From DASRFA01 sp035651755 (lineage in GTDB: Bacteria; Desulfobacterota; Binatia; UBA12015), in the NCBI GenBank assembly GCA_035651755.1, contig DASRFA010000027.1, positions 186,001 through 250,000 on the forward strand: DNA of 64,000 nucleotides. The letters run 5' to 3'. How positions within the stretch are numbered: the stretch's first letter is position 1; the number at the start of each line of letters is the position of its first letter. Positions 23,531 to 32,197 of the stretch are shown piece by piece. Both the position numbers and the translations under genes were made by a program. The notes under the pieces were generated by a model. It did not search any database. It was not told the origin of the DNA and worked only from the letters and a program-made list of their open reading frames with translations.

Positions 23531-24439
23531 TCACGTCGCGCGGGCCGCGCTCGGCTCGTGGATCGGCAGCTCGACGGGCTCGCCGTCGCCGAAGCTGAGG
23601 ACGGTCGGGGTGACGCGGAGCCAGTCGCTCTCGCGGTAGACCCGGGCGGCGGTCGCCGCATCCGGCGCGCCCGCGAGCTGCGCCGCGACGCCGTCGAAGC
23701 GCTCGGCCCACGGCTCCGGAACCTCCGAGCCGCGCACGAGCTCGCGCCCGATCGACCACTTCTCCCACGGCAGCATCTCCTCCTTGTTGAGCGCGGCGGC
23801 GTCCAGCATCACGTTGCCGGCGGCGAACCATGCGCCGGTGAGGCCGAGCGGAGAGAGGCCGAGTCGCCCCGGATCGATGTCGCCCGCGCGCATGCGCCGC
23901 CATGCGGTCGACGCGTCGAGGAACTGGCCGCGCGGCACGTCGTGCGGCCGGAACGCGGCCGCGAGCGAAGCCGTGGTCTCGCGATCGAGCTGGGCGTCGA
24001 GGAGCTGCCACGCCGAGCCCCTCCACACCTCGGCGACCCAGTGGTCCTCGAAGTGGCCCGGGTCGAAGTACGCGGCGAAGCCGACGCGGCAGCGCGCCGG
24101 GACGCCGTGCGCGCGGAAGACCGCGGTCGCGACGCGCGCGAACCCCGCGCACACCGGGAACGCGCGCGCTTCCGGCGGGCGCTCTTGCGTCAGCGGACGG
24201 CCGTCGCGCGCGAGCACGCGCGCGAGGATCCCCTCGGTGGAGCGCACGAGCCGGTCGCCGATCGCGCGCTCGGGGACGGCGACCCCCCGCATCGGCGCGA
24301 GCATCGGGTGCATCAGGAATCCCGAGACCGCGCGCACGACCGCGACGGGATCGGGCGGGATCTCGCGCACGCGGTCCGCGAACGGGCCGGGATCGGTCCA
24401 CTCGCTCTGCGTCCGATAGTCGTCGAGCGAGGCGATCAC
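23531..24439 (-). CDS. Transglutaminase-like superfamily protein
   Basis: 302 residues, no signal peptide. A transglutaminase-like triad is visible: Cys in FPVCAGFARVATAVFRAHG, His in HFEDHWVAEVW and Asp in LLDAQLD, with the characteristic GVPARCRVGFA between. These folds act as cysteine proteases, peptidases or amidases. The ATG overlaps the stop of the AraC/GyrI regulator upstream by four bases, so the two are translationally coupled. Substrate unknown. Confidence 0.75.
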   Translation of the reverse strand: MIASLDDYRTQSEWTDPGPFADRVREIPPDPVAVVRAVSGFLMHPMLAPMRGVAVPERAIGDRLVRSTEGILARVLARDGRPLTQERPPEARAFPVCAGFARVATAVFRAHGVPARCRVGFAAYFDPGHFEDHWVAEVWRGSAWQLLDAQLDRETTASLAAAFRPHDVPRGQFLDASTAWRRMRAGDIDPGRLGLSPLGLTGAWFAAGNVMLDAAALNKEEMLPWEKWSIGRELVRGSEVPEPWAERFDGVAAQLAGAPDAATAARVYRESDWLRVTPTVLSFGDGEPVELPIHEPSAARAT

Positions 24440-25353
24440 GATGCCCTCTCCGCGAGCGCAGCCGGGTCCGCGATCGGAACCCAGACGTCGATGTCGCCGT
24501 TCCCGGTCGCCGGGTCCCAGCGCTCGTCGTAGAGCTCAAAGTCCGGCGTCGGCACGTGGGTGTAGGGCGAAGCCGGCAACCAGTGCCCGAACACCTGCTT
24601 GACGGTATCGGGGAAGCGCGAGATGTGCCCCGAGTGCGTGAAGACGGCGTACGTGCTCGCCGGCACGGTGAGCGCGACCAGGCCGGTCGGCACCTCGTCG
24701 ATGCGATCCACCTCGACGCCCGCGACGTACGTGAAGCCGCAGTCCTCGCCGGACATGGCGGCCGCGTCGACGCAGACGCCGAGCGTGTGCGTTCCGCGGC
24801 GATGCGGGACGTCGGCGATCGGGCCGCGCACGAACCCCTCCCAGAGCTCCGGAATGCGCGACGTCGTGCTCGGCGTGAAGTGCCCGGCCATGCCGACGGC
24901 GTGGAACGCCGGGCGGCGGACGATGCGTGGCTCCATGCTCTCCCTCCAGCGCTGGCGCGCGACGAGCGCCGCGAGGTCGAGCGGCGCGTAGCGATAGGTC
25001 GGCGACACGACGCCGCTGCGCCGGTAACGCGCGGGCGAAACGCCGACGTGGCGCGTGAAGGCGCGCGTGAACGACGCCTGCGACTCGAAGCCCGCGTCGA
25101 GCGCGAGCTGGACGAGCGGCTGGCGCGTCGCGACGAGGCGGCGACAGATCTCCGCGAGCTGGCGCTTCCAGGCGTAGCTCGCCGGCGTCTCGCCGGTGAG
25201 CGAGGCGAAGACCCGGTGGAAGTGCCAGGGCGACATGCCGCTCTCCGCGGCGATGGCGGCGAGCGAGGGCCGCTCGAAGAGGGTGTTCTCGATGAACGCG
25301 AGCGCGCGTCCGATGCGCTCGAGCGTATCGTTCGTCCGCGGCGCCGCGCCCAC
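24436..25353 (-). CDS. AraC-family regulator with GyrI-like effector domain
   Basis: 305 residues. Two helix-turn-helix units at the N-terminus (LAAIAAESGMSPWHFHRVF and LALDAGFESQASFTRAF with GVSPARYR) are followed by a GyrI-like/SOUL-type effector-binding domain (EPRIVRRPAFHAVGMAGH to FELYDERWDP). Such proteins, as in Rob and BmrR relatives, sense small hydrophobic molecules. Coupled to the transglutaminase-like gene. Confidence 0.9.
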   Translation of the reverse strand: MGAAPRTNDTLERIGRALAFIENTLFERPSLAAIAAESGMSPWHFHRVFASLTGETPASYAWKRQLAEICRRLVATRQPLVQLALDAGFESQASFTRAFTRHVGVSPARYRRSGVVSPTYRYAPLDLAALVARQRWRESMEPRIVRRPAFHAVGMAGHFTPSTTSRIPELWEGFVRGPIADVPHRRGTHTLGVCVDAAAMSGEDCGFTYVAGVEVDRIDEVPTGLVALTVPASTYAVFTHSGHISRFPDTVKQVFGHWLPASPYTHVPTPDFELYDERWDPATGNGDIDVWVPIADPAALAERAS

Positions 25354-25410
25354 GAGACGCTTCTAGCGCGCGTCCGTCCGGCCGTCTTTCCCGAGCTTGC
25401 GGTGGGGCCG

Positions 25411-26604
25411 TCAGGCCCCCAGCGCCGTGACGCGCGCGAGCAGCTCGGCGTCCGCGCCGCGCGCGCCGAGGAACGAGATCCCGACGGGCGCTCCGCCCAC
25501 GTGGCCCACGGGAACGGTGACCTGCGGCAGGCGCGCGATGCTCGCGAACGTCTGCAGAGCGAGCGTCCTCGCCATGTACGGATCGTCGCGGCGATCGCCG
25601 AAGACATGGCCCTTCCGGGGTGCGGGAGCGGACGTCGTCGGGAAGCAGAGGACGGCTCCCGCGGCGAGCCGTTCTCCGAGCCGCGCCGCCAGGAGCTCGC
25701 GGAGCCGCACGCGCTCCGGAAGCCGGGCGCGGTCGACGGACTGCAGGAGCGCGAAGTTCGCGGCGATGAGCGCGCCGAAGGCGGGCCGGGCCTCCGCGAT
25801 CCACGTGCCGAGCGACGCGTCGATCTCCGCCCACTGGAGCTGGCAATGCGTCTCGAGCCACGTGTCCGGGCTCGCGCCCTCGGCTCCCGCGATCTCCGCG
25901 AGCGAGACGGGCGGGCCGTCGACGCCGCGCGCCGCGAGCCATTCCCGGCACGCGGTCGCGACCGCCGGATCGGTCCGGTCCCATGCTTCGGCGAGGCGGA
26001 AAGGTCTGCCGCCGGCCGCGCGAGGCGAAACGGTCTCGAAGCCCGCGACGACCGACATCGCGCGGGCAAGCGTTCCGACGTCGCGCGCCAGGACCCCGAC
26101 CGTGTCGAACGACGGCGCGAACGGCATCACGCCGGCGAGCGACACGCGTCCGTGCGAGGGCCGCATCGCGAAGACCCCGCAGTTCGCGGCCGGGACGCGG
26201 ACCGAGCCGGTCGTGTCGGTGCCGATCGCGAAATCGCAGAAGCCCGAGGCGACCGCCGAGGCCGATCCGCTCGACGAGCCTCCCGGCACCCGGTCCGGGG
26301 CCCGCGGGTTGAGCGGGGTCCCGTAGTGTGCGTTCTCGCCGACGATGCTGAATGCAAGCTCGTCGGTGATCGCCTTTCCGACGAGGGTCGCACCCGACGC
26401 GAGGAGCAGGTCCACGACGACCGCGTGGGCGGCCGCCTTCGGGTGGGTCTCGCGCCAGCGCGGGTTCCCGCAGCCGGTCACGTGGCCGGCGACGTCGATC
26501 AGGTCCTTGGCGACGAAGGTCGAGCCGTCCAGCGGTCCGCGGCCGGTGGCGGGCACTCGGAAGCACGCGACGAACGGGTCGGTCGCTTCGACCGGCTCGG
26601 CCAT
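25411..26604 (-). CDS. Amidase-signature-family amidase
   Basis: 397 residues. The Ser-cisSer-Lys triad is visible: Lys in TFVAKDLIDVAG and the GGSSSGSASAVA serine cluster, with GTDTTGSVRVPAANCGVF following. The C-terminus QVTVPVGHVGGAPVGISFLG is standard. Length is at the short end of the family and resembles AMI1-like amidases acting on small amides. Monocistronic. A second, unrelated amidase lies at 35245. Confidence 0.9.
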   Translation of the reverse strand: MAEPVEATDPFVACFRVPATGRGPLDGSTFVAKDLIDVAGHVTGCGNPRWRETHPKAAAHAVVVDLLLASGATLVGKAITDELAFSIVGENAHYGTPLNPRAPDRVPGGSSSGSASAVASGFCDFAIGTDTTGSVRVPAANCGVFAMRPSHGRVSLAGVMPFAPSFDTVGVLARDVGTLARAMSVVAGFETVSPRAAGGRPFRLAEAWDRTDPAVATACREWLAARGVDGPPVSLAEIAGAEGASPDTWLETHCQLQWAEIDASLGTWIAEARPAFGALIAANFALLQSVDRARLPERVRLRELLAARLGERLAAGAVLCFPTTSAPAPRKGHVFGDRRDDPYMARTLALQTFASIARLPQVTVPVGHVGGAPVGISFLGARGADAELLARVTALGA

Positions 26605-26639
26605 TTCGCCATCCTACCGGCGGCTCGCCTGGACTGTCG

Positions 26640-26774
26640 ATGCAGCCCACCTCCGATCGACAACGGAACGAGGTCGGGCTCTTCCTCGACATGGACAAGA
26701 TGATCGGCGATCGCTTCGAGCAGGGACTGGCGGACATGAAGGCGGCTGTGGAGCGGACCGCCGGCCGCAGCTAA
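26640..26774 (+). CDS. Possible small protein, 44 residues
   Basis: A short frame from ATG 26640 to TAA 26774 encoding a charged, helical peptide (LFLDMDKMIGDRFEQGLADM within it). An inner ATG at 26691 is an alternative start. No family is recognised and no good ribosome site is seen. It could be the remnant C-terminus of a longer gene. Weak support. Confidence 0.25.
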   Translation: MQPTSDRQRNEVGLFLDMDKMIGDRFEQGLADMKAAVERTAGRS

Positions 26775-26778
26775 GGGC

Positions 26779-26895
26779 ATGACCGAAGACGCGAGCGAAG
26801 CGAGCCCGCGGGGAGGGGGGCCCCGTTCGGCTTTGCCGAACGGGGCGAGGGGAGCGATCCCCTCGTCGAATAAGCCGGAAGGAGACGGATCGTGA
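26779..26895 (+). repeat. Twin-hairpin GC-rich element, possible interspersed repeat
   Basis: GCGAGCGAAGCGAGC (26791-26805) is followed by a perfect 11-bp stem with a TTT loop (26821-26845), then a 7-bp stem with a 6-base loop (26846-26865). The stretch is also an open frame of 38 codons from ATG 26779 whose TGA overlaps the GTG of the DoxX-like gene. No T-run follows, so it is not a classical terminator. The form suggests a repetitive intergenic element or a 5' regulatory structure for the next gene. Confidence 0.55.
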
Positions 26896-27290
26896 ATCGC
26901 GTTCTCTGGATCGTTCAGGCGCTGCTGGCAGCTCTCTTCGTGTTCGCGGGCGGGATGAAGCTCGTCATGCCGGCCGAATCGCTCGTCGAGCAGACCGGAT
27001 TGTCCGTCGCGTTCATGCGCTTCATCGGCGTGGTCGAGCTCCTCGGAGGGCTCGGCCTCGTCCTGCCGGGGCTCACCGGCATCCGCACGGCCCTGACGCC
27101 GCTCGCCGCCGCAGGCCTCGTCGTGGTGATGATCGGCGCGACCGTGCTGTCCTTCCAGATGGGCGGCGTCGGCGCGGCCGCGATGCCGCTCGTGACGGGT
27201 CTCCTGTGCGCATTCGTCGCGTACGGGCGGTCGCGCCTGGCGCCGCACGGCGCGGCGCCAGGTGCATCTCCGCTGCACGTCACGCGCTAG
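26892..27290 (+). CDS. DoxX-like membrane protein
   Basis: 132 residues with four hydrophobic helices. The first has ALLAALFVFAGGMKLVMP, the second FIGVVELLGGLGLVLPGLTG, the typical DoxX-like pattern. GTG 26892 has GGAGACGG upstream. Family members are poorly understood; some associate with redox homeostasis. The end overlaps by four bases the convergent SDR gene. The hairpin element upstream may influence its expression. Confidence 0.8.
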   Translation: MNRVLWIVQALLAALFVFAGGMKLVMPAESLVEQTGLSVAFMRFIGVVELLGGLGLVLPGLTGIRTALTPLAAAGLVVVMIGATVLSFQMGGVGAAAMPLVTGLLCAFVAYGRSRLAPHGAAPGASPLHVTR

Positions 27291-28117
27291 GCGTGGCGCG
27301 CGGCGCCGGGCCACTGGATCGCGAGCGGGAAGCTCGGATCCATGAGCGACGCCCCGCCGTCGACGTACAGGATCTGGCCGGTCACGAAGTCCGCGTGGCC
27401 CGTGGACAGCAGCGCGACCGCCCGCCCGACGTCCTGGGGCGTCGTCAGCCGGCGCATCGGCACCCAGCCGCTCCGAGCCCAGGCCCGGAGCTCCGCGACG
27501 ACGTCGGCAGGGAGCGAGTCGATCGCGGTGTTGCCCTCCGTCAAGCCGGGGCTGACGGCGTTCACGGTGATGCCGCGTCCGGCGAGCGCGACCGCCCAGT
27601 AGCGCACCAGGCTCTCCATGGCGGCCTTCGCCGATCCCATCGCGACCCAGGGCTGCCAGCTTCCGGTCCGCGACCCCGGCCCATACGTGACCGCGATGAT
27701 GCGCCCGCCCGGCCCGAGCACCCGCGCCGCGTGGCGCGCCTCCGTGTGAAAAGCGCGCGCCTGCGCCGCGAACGCGTGCTCGAAGAGCTCCGGCGCGATC
27801 GTTTCCGGCTCGGCGAAGAAGTGATCGAAGTCCGGGCGCGCGTTCGCGACGAAGACGTCGAGCCCGCCGAAGCGGTCGCGCACGGCCCGGAAGATCTCGG
27901 CGGTGTCCTGCGGGCTGGACTGGTCGTAGCGGACGGCGATCGCGTCCGCGCCGGCCGCGCGCGCCGCCTCCGTCGCCTCGGCGGCGGCCGCCTGGTTCTG
28001 GAAGTAGGTGAGCGCGACGCGCGCCGCCCCCGCTTCCGCGAGCGCGATCGCGATCCCGCGGCCGATTCCCCGCGAGGCGCCGGTGACGAGCGCAGTCTTT
28101 CCCTTCAAGTCGAGCAT
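27287..28117 (-). CDS. SDR-family protein, FabI/FabL-like, atypical active site
   Basis: 276 residues. The Rossmann motif TGASRGIGRGIAIALAEAG and the C-terminal VTGQILYVDGG are clear. The MGSAKAAMESLVRYWAVAL helix resembles FabI/FabL enoyl reductases. The catalytic Tyr is not where either SDR type needs it: K-4 is Met and K-7 is Trp (WVAMGSAK). It may therefore be inactive, use another residue, or bind NAD(P) for another task. The ATG 28117 has AAGGAGG upstream. Divergent from a LysR gene that probably controls it. Confidence 0.85.
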   Translation of the reverse strand: MLDLKGKTALVTGASRGIGRGIAIALAEAGAARVALTYFQNQAAAAEATEAARAAGADAIAVRYDQSSPQDTAEIFRAVRDRFGGLDVFVANARPDFDHFFAEPETIAPELFEHAFAAQARAFHTEARHAARVLGPGGRIIAVTYGPGSRTGSWQPWVAMGSAKAAMESLVRYWAVALAGRGITVNAVSPGLTEGNTAIDSLPADVVAELRAWARSGWVPMRRLTTPQDVGRAVALLSTGHADFVTGQILYVDGGASLMDPSFPLAIQWPGAARHA

Positions 28118-28159
28118 CTCGGTTCCTCCTTGAGGCCCGACGCTAGGCTCGACCCAGAC

Positions 28160-28187
28160 GTGAATCCAATGCATCTTGTGAATTCAC
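28160..28187. promoter_or_regulatory. Candidate LysR operator in SDR/LysR divergent region
   Basis: The 73-base divergent region holds GTGAAT at 28160-28165 and a perfect palindrome GTGAATTCAC at 28178-28187, immediately before the LysR start. A direct repeat plus palindrome near a divergently transcribed target is a usual LysR arrangement. Confidence 0.5.
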
Positions 28188-28190
28188 GCC

Positions 28191-29117
28191 ATGCCTCGCA
28201 GGAATGACTCACGCGACGACCTGAACCTGCTCTTCGCGCTCGACGTCCTGCTCGAGGAGAGGAGCGCGACCCGGGCCGCCGCACGGCTCGGCGTGACCCA
28301 GTCCGCCGTCAGCCGGATGCTCGCGCGGCTGCGCGCGACGTTCCGCGACCCGCTCTTCGTGCGGACCGCGCGTGGCCTCACGCCGACGCGCCGGGCGCTC
28401 GCGCTCGCCGGCCCGCTCCGCCAGGCCGTGGGCGAGCTCCAGCGCCTCGTCGCCGAGGAGGCGCCTTTCGAGCCGGCGCTCGCCGAGCGATCGTTCCGGA
28501 TCGCCGCCGTCGATTACGCCCAGGTCGTGCTGCTCGCGCCGCTGCTCGCGCGGCTCGCGCGCGAGGCGCCGCGCGTCGACTTCGAGGTCCGCCAGCCGTC
28601 GGGCGACAGCGAGCGCGACCTCGAGGCGGGTGCGCTGGACATCCTCCTCATGCCGCGCCAGCCGTCCGGCCCCGCGATCGTGTGGACGCCGCTCCACCGC
28701 GCCGAGTACGCGTGCCTCGTCTGGCGCGGTCACCGGCTCCGCCGGATCGGCGCGGCCGCGTTCGCCGAGATGCCGCACGTGCTCGTCACGCCGCGCGAGC
28801 GGCCGGGCGGAGGGGTCGTCGACGAGGTGCTCGCCGAGCAGCGCCGGGCCCGACGGGTCGCGGTACGCGTTCCGACCTTCCTCATGGTGCCGTATCTGCT
28901 GATCGGCACGGGTCGCATCGCGACCGTGCCGGCGCGCATCGCGACCGAGCTGGCCCGCCGCCATCCGCTGCGCGTCCTCCGGCCGCCGCTCCGCGTTCCG
29001 CCGTTCACGCTCTGCCAGGCGTGGCACGAGGTGCATCGCCAGGACCCGGGCCACCGGTGGCTGCGCGACCAGATCCTGCGCGCGGACCGGGAAGCGCCGG
29101 CGCGCGCTCGCCGCTGA
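28191..29117 (+). CDS. LysR-family transcriptional regulator
   Basis: 308 residues. N-terminal winged helix LNLLFALDVLLEERSATRAAARLGVTQSAVSRML then linker helix, and a periplasmic-binding-like effector domain to the C-terminus. DPLFVRTARGLTPT is the common wing segment. Divergent from the SDR gene with a palindrome between them, so the SDR is the likely target. Ligand unknown. Confidence 0.92.
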   Translation: MPRRNDSRDDLNLLFALDVLLEERSATRAAARLGVTQSAVSRMLARLRATFRDPLFVRTARGLTPTRRALALAGPLRQAVGELQRLVAEEAPFEPALAERSFRIAAVDYAQVVLLAPLLARLAREAPRVDFEVRQPSGDSERDLEAGALDILLMPRQPSGPAIVWTPLHRAEYACLVWRGHRLRRIGAAAFAEMPHVLVTPRERPGGGVVDEVLAEQRRARRVAVRVPTFLMVPYLLIGTGRIATVPARIATELARRHPLRVLRPPLRVPPFTLCQAWHEVHRQDPGHRWLRDQILRADREAPARARR

Positions 29118-29132
29118 GCGACGCGGCGGGCG

Positions 29133-30593
29133 CTACACCGTCTCGACGCGCAGGGTGTTCGAGCTCTCCCGCTCCGGGAACGGCAGCCCGGCCGTCACGA
29201 CGATGCGCCGGCCGGCATCGACGGCGCGCGCGCGGCGCACACAGTCGACGAGCTCGGAGCACGCGTCGTCGAAGCTCTCGGGCAGGCGATCGGCGAAGAG
29301 CGGGATCACGCCCCAGACGAGCCGGAGGGCGCGGCGCGTCGCCTCGCTCGCCGTCACCGCGAGGATCGGGACGCGCGGGCGGTAACGCGCGAGCGCGCGC
29401 GCCTCGCCGCCGGTCGCGGTGAAGCACGCGAGCGCGACCGCGCCCACCTCCGCCGCCGCGACGCACGCGGCGCGCGCGATCGTCGCCGCGCCGGCGGACT
29501 CGAGCGCCTGCTCCGGCGCCGACTCGTCGAACAGCTGCGCGCCGGTACGCGCTCGCGCCCACTCCTCGGTCGCGAGCGCGATCCGGCGCATCATCGCCAC
29601 CACGGCGCTCGGGTCGCGGCCCATCGCCGTCTCGGCCGACAGCATGAGCGCGTCGCTCCCGTCGAGAAGCGCGTTCGCGACGTCGCTCGCCTCGGCGCGG
29701 GTCGGGAGCGGGCTCGCGACCATCGACTCGAGCATCTGCGTCGCCGTGATGACCGGCGTGCCGAGCCGCCGGCAGGTCGCGATGACGTCCTTCTGGAGAA
29801 GCGCGATCCGCTCGATCGCGCACTCGACGCCGAGATCGCCGCGCGCGACCATGACGGCGTCCGCCGCGGCGGCGATGCGATCGATGCGTGCGACCGCCTC
29901 GGCCTTCTCGATCTTCGCGACGATGCGCGCCGAGCCGCCGCGCCGAGCGATCTCGCGCCGCAGCCCGAGGACGTCGTCCTGGCTCCGCACGAACGACAGG
30001 CCGAGGTAGTCGACGCCCTCGGCGAGCGCCACGTCGAGGTCCGCGACGTCCTTGTCGGTGAGGGACGGCAAGCGGCTCCCGACCCCGGGCGCGGAAAGGC
30101 CCTTCCGATCGGACAGCTCGCCGCCGACCTCGACGGTCGTTTTGACCGCCGTTTCGGTCGCGCTCACGACGCGGAGGCGGATCAGGCCGTCGTTCAGCGA
30201 GACGGTCGCGCCCGGCGACACCTCGTGCGGGAGGTCGGGGTAGCTCACGGACACGCGCTGCGCGTCGCCCGCGACCGGCTCCGTCGTGAGCGTGAAGCGA
30301 TCGCCCGGCCGGAGCGCGATCGGCCCCGCCGCGAACCGCCCGATCCGCAGCTTCGGGCCCGCGAGGTCGGCGAGAACCGCGAGCGTCGCGCCGCGGAGCT
30401 GCGCCCGCTCGCGAAGGAGGCGGATCGACTCGCGCACCGAGTCGCTCGTGCCGTGCGCGCAGTTCACGCGCGCGACGTCGACCCCGGCGGCGAGGAGCGC
30501 GTCGATGCCGGCGGGGGTGGCGCTCGCGGGCCCGATCGTCGCGACGATGCGCGCCCGCGGGGCGTCGATCGAGCCGCCCACGGTGAGCTGCAT
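29133..30593 (-). CDS. pyk: Pyruvate kinase
   Basis: 486 residues. Converts PEP and ADP to pyruvate and ATP in glycolysis. Seen: RIVATIGPASA at the N-terminus, DLAGPKLRIG, the catalytic VAKIEKAEAV lysine region, MVARGDLGVE, TATQMLESM and DGSDALMLSAETAMG. The usual RLNFSHG reads RVNCAHG, a minor change in the substrate loop. The C-terminal allosteric domain is present. Monocistronic, convergent with the LysR gene. Confidence 0.93.
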   Translation of the reverse strand: MQLTVGGSIDAPRARIVATIGPASATPAGIDALLAAGVDVARVNCAHGTSDSVRESIRLLRERAQLRGATLAVLADLAGPKLRIGRFAAGPIALRPGDRFTLTTEPVAGDAQRVSVSYPDLPHEVSPGATVSLNDGLIRLRVVSATETAVKTTVEVGGELSDRKGLSAPGVGSRLPSLTDKDVADLDVALAEGVDYLGLSFVRSQDDVLGLRREIARRGGSARIVAKIEKAEAVARIDRIAAAADAVMVARGDLGVECAIERIALLQKDVIATCRRLGTPVITATQMLESMVASPLPTRAEASDVANALLDGSDALMLSAETAMGRDPSAVVAMMRRIALATEEWARARTGAQLFDESAPEQALESAGAATIARAACVAAAEVGAVALACFTATGGEARALARYRPRVPILAVTASEATRRALRLVWGVIPLFADRLPESFDDACSELVDCVRRARAVDAGRRIVVTAGLPFPERESSNTLRVETV

Positions 30594-30720
30594 CTCTAGG
30601 CTCCCCGCGGCTCCCGGCCTGCAATCGGCATGCGCGGGCGATCCTAGCGCAATCCGAACCGGCGGTCGCGGTGTACCCCGGGTCATGGGACCCGGTAGGC
30701 TGGTGCGCGCGGAGCGAGCG

Positions 30721-31728
30721 ATGGCGGTGGCCGAGCCGAGCGACGAGGACCTCATGCGCGATGTCGCGGGCGGCGCCCAGGCGGCGCTGGCGGCGCTCTA
30801 CTCGCGCCACGCGCCCGCGGTCTTCCGGCTCGCGGCCCGTGCGCTCGACGCCGCGGCCGCGGAGGACGTCGTGCAGGAGGTCTTCGTCGGCGTGTGGCGC
30901 GGCGCCGCCGGCTTCGATGCGAGGCGCGGGGCGTTTCGCGCGTGGCTCTTCCAGTCGGCGCGCCATCGCATCGCGAACGAGCTCCGGCGGCGCGGTCGGC
31001 GACCGCAGCCCGGCGACGGCCGTGCGGGCGACGCGGTCGCGGAGCTCGCGGCCGACGACGCCGAGCCGGCGGACGCGGTCTGGGAGGCGCACCGCCGGAC
31101 GGTCGTCCGCGCCGCGTTCGACGCTCTGCCGCCGGCCCAGCGCCAGGCGGTCGGCCTCGCGTTCTTCGAGGACCTGACGCACGAGCAGGTCGCCGCGCTG
31201 CTCGGCCTGCCGCTCGGAACCGCGAAGACGCGCATCCGGAGCGGGCTCCAGTCGCTGCGCGGGCGGCTGGGCGGGCAGGCGACGGCGCTGCTCGCGCTCT
31301 TCGCCGTCCTGATCGGCGGCGCCGCTCTTTGGGCGCGCGAGCGCGCGACGATCGCGCGCGACGACCGCGCGCTCGCGCTCCTCACCTCGAGCGATGCACA
31401 GAACATCCGCCTGGCGCCGGTCGACGCGCGCACGCCGGCCGCGACGCACGCGCGCTACCGCGGCCGCGCCGGCACCGCGATGTCGGTCGTGACGCTGTCG
31501 AGCTTCCCTCGGCTCGGCGCGGGGGAGACGTATCGCGTGTGGGTGCGCCACGGCGACGCGTGGACCGCGATCGCCGACGCGGCGCCCGATGCCGGCGGCG
31601 ACGCGCGCCTCGTGATCGAGCAGCCGGCGCTGGCCGTCCTGCCCGACGAGGTCCAGGTGACTCGCGAGAGCGCCGCGGCCGGCGCGCGGCCGGGCGGAGA
31701 GCTCGTGGTCCGCTGGCCCGCGCCGTGA
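30721..31728 (+). CDS. ECF sigma factor fused to a membrane-anchored RskA-like domain
   Basis: 335 residues. Residues about 1-170 are an ECF sigma factor: region 2 (AAAAEDVVQEVFVGVWRG; FRAWLFQSARHRIANELRR) and region 4 (LPPAQRQAVGLAFFEDL; HEQVAALLGLPLGTAKTRI). A transmembrane helix follows (TALLALFAVLIGGAALWA), then a C-terminal domain (DAQNIRLAPVD; LGAGETYRVWVRHGDAW; VQVTRESAAAGARPGGELVV) like the extracytoplasmic RskA domain of anti-sigma factors. Sigma and anti-sigma are thus one chain, with no break seen. ATG 30721 has GGAG six bases upstream; ATG 30685 is possible. Unusual arrangement. Confidence 0.85.
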   Translation: MAVAEPSDEDLMRDVAGGAQAALAALYSRHAPAVFRLAARALDAAAAEDVVQEVFVGVWRGAAGFDARRGAFRAWLFQSARHRIANELRRRGRRPQPGDGRAGDAVAELAADDAEPADAVWEAHRRTVVRAAFDALPPAQRQAVGLAFFEDLTHEQVAALLGLPLGTAKTRIRSGLQSLRGRLGGQATALLALFAVLIGGAALWARERATIARDDRALALLTSSDAQNIRLAPVDARTPAATHARYRGRAGTAMSVVTLSSFPRLGAGETYRVWVRHGDAWTAIADAAPDAGGDARLVIEQPALAVLPDEVQVTRESAAAGARPGGELVVRWPAP

Positions 31729-31732
31729 GCCG

Positions 31733-32197
31733 TCAATCAGTCGATCGCCGCGGCTCGCGCGCCGTCGCGACGATCGCCACGAAAACCGCCATCGCGGCGA
31801 AGCAGAGCGCGTGCTCGATGCAGATCGATCGCGCGAGCGCGGCCTGGACTTCGGGCGCGTCCGCCGCCGCGCCGAGGCGCACGGCGTTCGGGAAGACGCG
31901 CACGAGCGCGAGCCCGATCGGCGCCGCCGCGAACGCGAGCGCCAGCGCGGCGCGACGTCGCCCGACGGTCCCCCGGACGACGAGGGCCAACGTGCCGGCG
32001 AGCGTCGCCAGCATGACGGCCGCGATCAGCCGGTTCATCGGAAACGCCTCGGTCGTCGCCCGCCGGTAGTACGCCGCGATCGATGCGATTGCGGCCGACC
32101 CCGGTGACGCGCCGAGCGCCTGGACGTCGAACAGGAGGTCCATCCAGACGACGCCCATGAGGAAGCCGCCGCCGGCGGCGAGGAGCGCCCGCATCAT
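31733..32197 (-). CDS. Small four-helix membrane protein
   Basis: 154 residues with about four hydrophobic helices, starting MMRALLAAGGGFLMGVVWMDLLFD. A helix LIAAVMLATLAGTLALVV and a final helix FAAMAVFVAIVAT follow. No family identified with confidence. The ATG overlaps the glycosyltransferase stop as ATGA, so it is coupled to glycan genes at 32194-33917. Confidence 0.65.
   Translation of the reverse strand: MMRALLAAGGGFLMGVVWMDLLFDVQALGASPGSAAIASIAAYYRRATTEAFPMNRLIAAVMLATLAGTLALVVRGTVGRRRAALALAFAAAPIGLALVRVFPNAVRLGAAADAPEVQAALARSICIEHALCFAAMAVFVAIVATAREPRRSTD

Noticed and set aside
23436..26069. Long antisense-type frames across transglutaminase, AraC and amidase genes
   Set aside because: Composition is Arg/Ser-rich with no domain pattern, unlike the motif-bearing frames chosen.
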